From: Gammaproteobacteria bacterium
Lineage (GTDB): Bacteria > Pseudomonadota > Gammaproteobacteria > Thiomicrospirales > Thiomicrospiraceae
Assembly (NCBI GenBank): GCA_013153955.1
Contig: JAADDM010000214.1
Span: 1-10,068, forward strand
Direction of reading: 5' to 3'
DNA: 10,068 nt
The position numbers and the translations under genes were made by a program. The notes under the pieces were generated by a model. That model had not been told where the DNA came from and made no database searches. It was given only the letters and a program-made list of their open reading frames with translations. Below, in pieces: positions 6,173 to 10,068 of this stretch (position 1 is the stretch's first letter; every line of letters starts with the position of its first letter).

Positions 6173-8401
6173 CTATTTTGACACGCTTATCGAGGTGACT
6201 TTCTTTAGGGTTCTTGGCAGAACCATGCCTTTTTTAGCGCGACTTTCAAAGGCATCTTCAATCGAAGTCGGGCCAAATACCTTCTCATACTTACCTGCTA
6301 CCAGGGTTACTTTCTCCCCTGGCATAAAGGCGAAGACTGCATTCACCTGCTCGCCTTTCGGCATGTGAATCAACTTATTTCCCTTACCTTTTGTTAGCTC
6401 AGGCAGCTCATCTACTGAGAACACCAACATTCTAGGCTCACTGGTCACGACCATAATCCACTGTCCCGTTGTAACAGGGGCAGGAGTGAGTACTCGACTG
6501 CCTTTAGGAAGACTGATTGCGGCTTTACCCGCTTTATTTTTAGAGTAGAGATTTTGCAACTGTGTAATAAAGCCAAAGCCCGCACTGGAAGCCAACAGTA
6601 GCTTATCAGTAGGCTGTCCCATCAGCACCTGAGTAAAATTTGCACCTGCTGGCGGGTTCAAACGCCCTGTTAAAGGCTCACCATGAGAGCGCGCAGAGGG
6701 AAGACTGTGTGCTGATAAAGCATAGGAGCGCCCGGTATCGTCTATAAAAACGGTCATCTGACGACTTTGTCCACTGGCTTGGCTGCAGAACGCATCACCT
6801 GATTTATACCCAAGTGAAGCCCCGTCAATATCATGGCCTTTAGCAGCACGCACCCAACCATTTTCTGACAACACAACCGTCACAGCTTCAGAGGGTAGTA
6901 ACTCTTGCTCACTCATCGCTTGCGCTGCTCTCGCTTCCACAATCGGTGAACGTCTATCATCCCCATAAGTATCGGCATCGGCTTGCAACTCTTTTTTAAC
7001 CAATGTTTTTAAGCGTGCTGCACTGCCTAATACCCTCTCGAGTTTTTTGCGTTCATTTTCCAGTTCTGCCTGTTCGGTGCGAATTCGCATCTCTTCTAAT
7101 CGCGCAAGCTGTCTTAACTTAAGCTCTAATACCGACTCGGCTTGCGTATCTGACAAACCAAAACGTGCCATTAAAGCAGCTTTAGGCTTCTCCTCTTCTC
7201 GAATAATGGCAATCACTTCATCAATATTCAAAAAAGCGATTAACATCCCGTCCAAGATATGCAAACGCGCCAATACTTTATCTAAGCGAAACTGTAGTCG
7301 TCTGCGCACCGTCTCAGTTCGATAGGAGAGCCATTCGGTTAACATCCCTACTAGATTTTTGACTTGTGGGCGACCATTCAACCCAATTACATTAAAGTTT
7401 GCACGGTAGCTTTTCTCTAAATCCGTCGTGGCAAACAGGTGCAACATCGCAGCTTCAACATCAATACGTTTTGAACGCAGCTCCACCACAAATCGAACAG
7501 GATTTTCATGGTCTGATTCATCTCTTAAATCAACCACCATTGGCAATTTTTTAGCACGCATCTGCGCAGCGACCTGCTCTAATAGCTTTGTCCCGGAGAC
7601 TTGATAAGGCAACGCATCAATCACCACATTCACTCCGTCCTCTACAAAATAGTGCGCGCGTTGGCGAATAGAACCGTGCCCTGTTTCATAGAGTTTAAAA
7701 AGCTCCTCTTTAGAGGTGATGATTTGAGCTGAATTAGGATAGTCAGGCGCAGGAATAATCTCCATTAACGCTTCCGTGGTAAGCTTTGGATCGGTCAATA
7801 GCGCGATACAGCCATTAATGACTTCACGTAGATTATGAGGGGGAATATCTGTTGCCATGCCCACAGCAATACCTGATGTGCCATTAAGCAGTACATGCGG
7901 CACACGTGCAGGGAGAACTAAAGGTTCATTTAATGAACCATCAAAATTAGGCGTCCAATCAACCGTTCCTTGGTTAGCCTCCTCCAGTAACAACTGGCTA
8001 AACTTAGAGAGGCGAGCTTCGGTATAACGCATCGCGGCAAAAGATTTGGGATCGTCCATCGATCCCCAGTTACCCTGACCATCGACCAATGTGTATCGAA
8101 AAGAGAAGTTTTGCGCCATTAAAACCATCGCTTCGTAGCAAGCACTGTCGCCATGAGGATGGAACTTACCCAGTACGTCGCCCACGGTACGCGCTGATTT
8201 TTTATGCTTAGAAGAGGCCTTTAGCCCTAACTCTGACATGGCATAAATAATTCGGCGCTGAACCGGTTTTAGCCCATCCCCAATATGCGGCAATGCACGA
8301 TCCAAAATGACATACATGGCATAGTCTAAATAGGCTTTTTCAGTAAACTCAGCGACACTTTTTTTCTCAATGCCTTCATAATTAATGGTTTGCTGTGACA
8401 A
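6173..8401 (-). CDS. parC: DNA topoisomerase IV subunit A
   Basis: ParC is the DNA-cutting subunit of topoisomerase IV, which with ParE separates linked daughter chromosomes and relaxes supercoils. The protein has 742 aa (752 in E. coli) and aligns by eye through most of its length. The breakage-rejoining domain carries the catalytic Tyr126 in AAMRYTEARL (E. coli Tyr120) and the DNA-bending Ile178 (E. coli Ile172). The quinolone-determining segment HPHGDSACYE has Ser86 and Glu90, the sensitive-type residues at E. coli positions 80 and 84. The C-terminal beta-pinwheel begins near residue 500 and lacks a GyrA box, which argues for ParC over GyrA. The start is TTG at 8401 with AGGGAG closely upstream; the next in-frame Met, residue 29, would remove conserved sequence. 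parE is not in the window. The upstream metal-binding gene lies 69 bp away on the same strand and may share a transcript. Confidence 0.97.
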   Translation of the reverse strand: MSQQTINYEGIEKKSVAEFTEKAYLDYAMYVILDRALPHIGDGLKPVQRRIIYAMSELGLKASSKHKKSARTVGDVLGKFHPHGDSACYEAMVLMAQNFSFRYTLVDGQGNWGSMDDPKSFAAMRYTEARLSKFSQLLLEEANQGTVDWTPNFDGSLNEPLVLPARVPHVLLNGTSGIAVGMATDIPPHNLREVINGCIALLTDPKLTTEALMEIIPAPDYPNSAQIITSKEELFKLYETGHGSIRQRAHYFVEDGVNVVIDALPYQVSGTKLLEQVAAQMRAKKLPMVVDLRDESDHENPVRFVVELRSKRIDVEAAMLHLFATTDLEKSYRANFNVIGLNGRPQVKNLVGMLTEWLSYRTETVRRRLQFRLDKVLARLHILDGMLIAFLNIDEVIAIIREEEKPKAALMARFGLSDTQAESVLELKLRQLARLEEMRIRTEQAELENERKKLERVLGSAARLKTLVKKELQADADTYGDDRRSPIVEARAAQAMSEQELLPSEAVTVVLSENGWVRAAKGHDIDGASLGYKSGDAFCSQASGQSRQMTVFIDDTGRSYALSAHSLPSARSHGEPLTGRLNPPAGANFTQVLMGQPTDKLLLASSAGFGFITQLQNLYSKNKAGKAAISLPKGSRVLTPAPVTTGQWIMVVTSEPRMLVFSVDELPELTKGKGNKLIHMPKGEQVNAVFAFMPGEKVTLVAGKYEKVFGPTSIEDAFESRAKKGMVLPRTLKKVTSISVSK

Positions 8402-8470
8402 CAGTTCTCTCCCTTCTCATAACCTTCATTTACACCCTATCTTTATCGCATACTTATCTTGGTAAACAGC

Positions 8471-8761
8471 CTATTCGTCCGACATTTTACCGATGGCGCA
8501 AGAGACAAATGATTTTGCCTTAGCGCCCGCTGAACTTAAGCCTTCAACACTGCCTATTTCAGGGTAGCCCATACTCAGTAACTTTTGTTTAATGGCTGCA
8601 ATAATCTCGTCGGACTCCTCTGAAAGAGTCACTGATACACAGCCCCCATCCACCACCACCTCAACACTGGAAACCCCATTTAAGGCCATCAATTTCTGGC
8701 GAATGCCATTCTCACACCCGCCACACTTAATATTTTCTACCTGTAAGCTGATTTGCATCAT
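8471..8761 (-). CDS. Small heavy-metal-associated (HMA) domain protein
   Basis: This 96-aa protein has a ferredoxin-like HMA fold of the CopZ/Atx1 type over about residues 1-70, the family that binds Cu(I) or similar soft metals and passes them to transporters. The metal site is Cys13-x-x-Cys16 in NIKCGGCENGI; the Met usual before the first Cys of copper chaperones is Lys12 here, so the metal is uncertain. The GYPEIGSVEG stretch at 65-74 closes the domain, and a 20-odd-residue tail ends in SFVSCAIGKMSDE, adding Cys88. Cys41 is a further cysteine. There is no signal peptide, so the protein is probably cytoplasmic. GGAG lies 5 bp before the ATG at 8761 and 8 bp before the adjacent ATG at 8758, so either start is possible. 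No copper ATPase or metal-responsive regulator is adjacent. It is divergent from selO and lies upstream of parC. Confidence 0.82.
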   Translation of the reverse strand: MMQISLQVENIKCGGCENGIRQKLMALNGVSSVEVVVDGGCVSVTLSEESDEIIAAIKQKLLSMGYPEIGSVEGLSSAGAKAKSFVSCAIGKMSDE

Positions 8762-8773
8762 GATTTCTCCGAC

Positions 8774-8801
8774 TTAAGATGAATGACTCTCTGGCTATAA
8801 T
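8774..8801 (+). promoter_or_regulatory. Weak forward promoter candidate in the HMA-selO divergent gap
   Basis: A perfect TATAAT occurs at 8796-8801. TTAAGA (8774-8779; 4 of 6 matches to TTGACA) is placed 16 bp upstream. Transcription from here would run toward selO with a leader of about 170 nt. A perfect -10 is easily found by chance in A+T-rich DNA. On the reverse strand, TTGTCG with TATAGC 16 bp later is an equally weak candidate for the HMA gene. Confidence 0.25.
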
Positions 8802-8854
8802 TTACCATACTCAACCGACAACAAACGGCCTTTTACCGAAACAGCAACGCCCCC

Positions 8855-8917
8855 ATGCTTCAAGTTAAAGTCTACGAGCGTTTAGTAGAAGCTAAGCCAC
8901 TGATTCAGGTAAAATAG
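8855..8917 (+). other. 20-codon ORF of unknown status upstream of selO
   Basis: ATG at 8855 opens MLQVKVYERLVEAKPLIQVK, ending with TAG at 8915-8917. The frame stays open upstream to 8801. No ribosome site precedes the ATG and I do not recognise the peptide. It could be an unrelated small ORF, the remnant of a gene, or chance. The rest of the gap from 8762 to 8977 shows no other ORF or stable hairpin, only a perfect 8-bp direct repeat, AGAGCCTC, at 8916-8923 and 8966-8973. Confidence 0.15.
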
Positions 8918-8977
8918 AGCCTCCATTTGGGGTAAATACTCTTATAAAGAATCGCCAGCCATACAAGAGCCTCTGTT

Positions 8978-10068
8978 ATGTTTAAAAATAGCTACCAATT
9001 CCTACCTGCCCATTTTTATAGTGTCACGCAGCCCGAGCCACTCATAGATGCTAGGCTTGTACACTGTAATCACGCTTTAATAAAATCGCTAGGCCTGCCT
9101 ATCGATGAACACACCCTTTTTGCGCTAACCAAAGGAGAAGATGCGGTCACAGGCTTTACCCCTCTGGCTCAGAAATATACAGGTCATCAATTTGGATACT
9201 ACAACCCAAACTTAGGCGATGGCCGAGGAGTATTACTCGGACAAGTGATCGATAAAGAGAGCTTGGAGTGGGACATTCACCTAAAAGGCTCTGGCCGTAC
9301 AGCTTACTCTCGACAAGGGGATGGCCGAGCGGTTTTACGCTCTGCCATTCGGGAGTACATTATTGGGGAAGCGTTACATGGATTAGGCATTCCGACCTCT
9401 CGATGCCTCTCACTGGTACACAGCCCAGAACCTGTCAGACGTGAACAGTATGAAGACAGAGCCAGTTATCTTCGTATCGCTAAAACACACATTCGGTTTG
9501 GTCACTTTGAGTGGCTTGCACAGCTGGGGAATCCTACCGATTTTAAACAACTGGCTAACTATGCCATTGAACAAGTCTATCCTGAGTTAACGGTGCTTGA
9601 TGAAACCACTCGCTATGCCGAGCTCTTAAAACAAATCTGTGGGCGTACTGCCCTGTTAATGGCAAGCTGGCAAGTATCAGGCTTTTGTCATGGCGTAATG
9701 AACACCGACAACATGTCAATTGCAGGAGAGACCTTTGACTTTGGGCCTTACGCATTTTTAGATGACTGCAAAATACACTACGTATGCAATCACTCGGACA
9801 CCGAGGGTCGCTACGCCTACAGCCAGCAACCCAACATCGGCCTATGGAACTGCCAAGTGCTGGGGCAGGCATTTTCACTGCTTCTAGATTCAGAGCAAAT
9901 TGAGCAGGCAATCACACACTACATTGAAACTTACAACCATCGCTACCTGCAGAAGATGGGCGCCAAGTTTGGCTTTGCTGCACCGCACCAAGCCGATAAA
10001 CAGCTGATTGCAGACACCCTAATTTTAATGGATCAATCGGATTTAGATTTTCACTACTTCTTTCAACT
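8978..10068 (+). CDS. selO: Protein adenylyltransferase SelO (YdiU), 3' end outside the window
   Basis: SelO is a pseudokinase-fold enzyme that transfers AMP from ATP to Ser, Thr or Tyr of target proteins and is linked to oxidative-stress protection. The first 363 codons are present, and the frame is open to the window edge; bacterial SelO is usually about 480 aa, so roughly a quarter is missing. Motifs match E. coli YdiU: TPLAQKYTGHQFG (61-73), LGDGRG (79-84), the ATP-binding HLKGSGRTAYSRQGDGRAVLRS region with Lys103, RFGHFEW (173-179), and HGVMNTDNMS with catalytic-type Asp244 and Asn245. The DFG-type Asp254 in FDFGPY lies 10 residues later, the same spacing as Asp252/Asp262 in Pseudomonas syringae SelO. 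The ATG at 8978 has AAGAG 8 bp upstream; the frame has a stop at 8945-8947 and no earlier ATG. It is transcribed away from the HMA gene. Confidence 0.95.
   Translation, partial: MFKNSYQFLPAHFYSVTQPEPLIDARLVHCNHALIKSLGLPIDEHTLFALTKGEDAVTGFTPLAQKYTGHQFGYYNPNLGDGRGVLLGQVIDKESLEWDIHLKGSGRTAYSRQGDGRAVLRSAIREYIIGEALHGLGIPTSRCLSLVHSPEPVRREQYEDRASYLRIAKTHIRFGHFEWLAQLGNPTDFKQLANYAIEQVYPELTVLDETTRYAELLKQICGRTALLMASWQVSGFCHGVMNTDNMSIAGETFDFGPYAFLDDCKIHYVCNHSDTEGRYAYSQQPNIGLWNCQVLGQAFSLLLDSEQIEQAITHYIETYNHRYLQKMGAKFGFAAPHQADKQLIADTLILMDQSDLDFHYFFQ

Noticed and set aside
6135..6368. 77-codon forward open frame across the parC 3' end
   Set aside because: Most of it is antisense to the conserved parC C-terminus; no ribosome site or family motif is visible.
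9555..9911. 118-codon open frame on the reverse strand
   Set aside because: It lies wholly inside selO, which carries clear family motifs in the forward frame, and its translation shows no recognisable domain.
1..10068. A new defence, mobile or biosynthetic system
   Set aside because: All substantial coding sequence belongs to recognised core families with intact motifs; there are no transposase, integrase, toxin-antitoxin, CRISPR or composition signs of transfer.

Overview
The window looks like an ordinary chromosomal segment of a gammaproteobacterium with a flagellar motor. I infer this from the proteins, which follow the Escherichia coli/Pseudomonas versions of HemA, PrfA, PrmC, MoeB, MotA/MotB, ParC and SelO almost motif for motif, and from the gene order hemA-prfA-prmC-moeB, which is known in several gammaproteobacteria. 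Base composition is moderate and even across the window. Genes are closely packed. I see no insertion sequence, prophage, CRISPR array, tRNA or rRNA. A sulfur-oxidising or other marine lineage is possible but cannot be settled from this sequence.

Layout. Bases 1-142 are a non-coding leader crowded with small repeats and candidate promoters. A forward cluster follows: hemA (glutamyl-tRNA reductase), prfA (release factor 1), prmC (methylase of the release-factor GGQ glutamine) and a moeB/thiF-type sulfur-carrier adenylyltransferase. It meets the reverse-strand motB head-on at a perfect 9-bp hairpin, 4343-4370. On the reverse strand, read from right to left, come a small heavy-metal-associated-domain protein, parC (topoisomerase IV subunit A), motA and motB. 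A 216-bp divergent intergenic region then separates the metal-binding gene from a forward selO (protein AMPylase), which runs off the right edge.

How the genes work together. HemA commits Glu-tRNA to tetrapyrrole synthesis. PrfA and PrmC are substrate and modifying enzyme for translation termination. MotA and MotB form the stator channel; the MotB membrane sequence resembles proton-type stators. ParC needs ParE, which is not in this window. SelO and the metal-binding protein are single genes probably linked to redox or metal homeostasis.

I found no convincing new multi-gene system. The items worth checking are small: operator-like repeats before hemA, an 11-bp direct repeat flanking the prmC-moeB gap, a possible upstream ORF coupled to motA with a FliA-like promoter, non-ATG starts on prfA (GTG) and parC (TTG), and a 20-codon ORF before selO.
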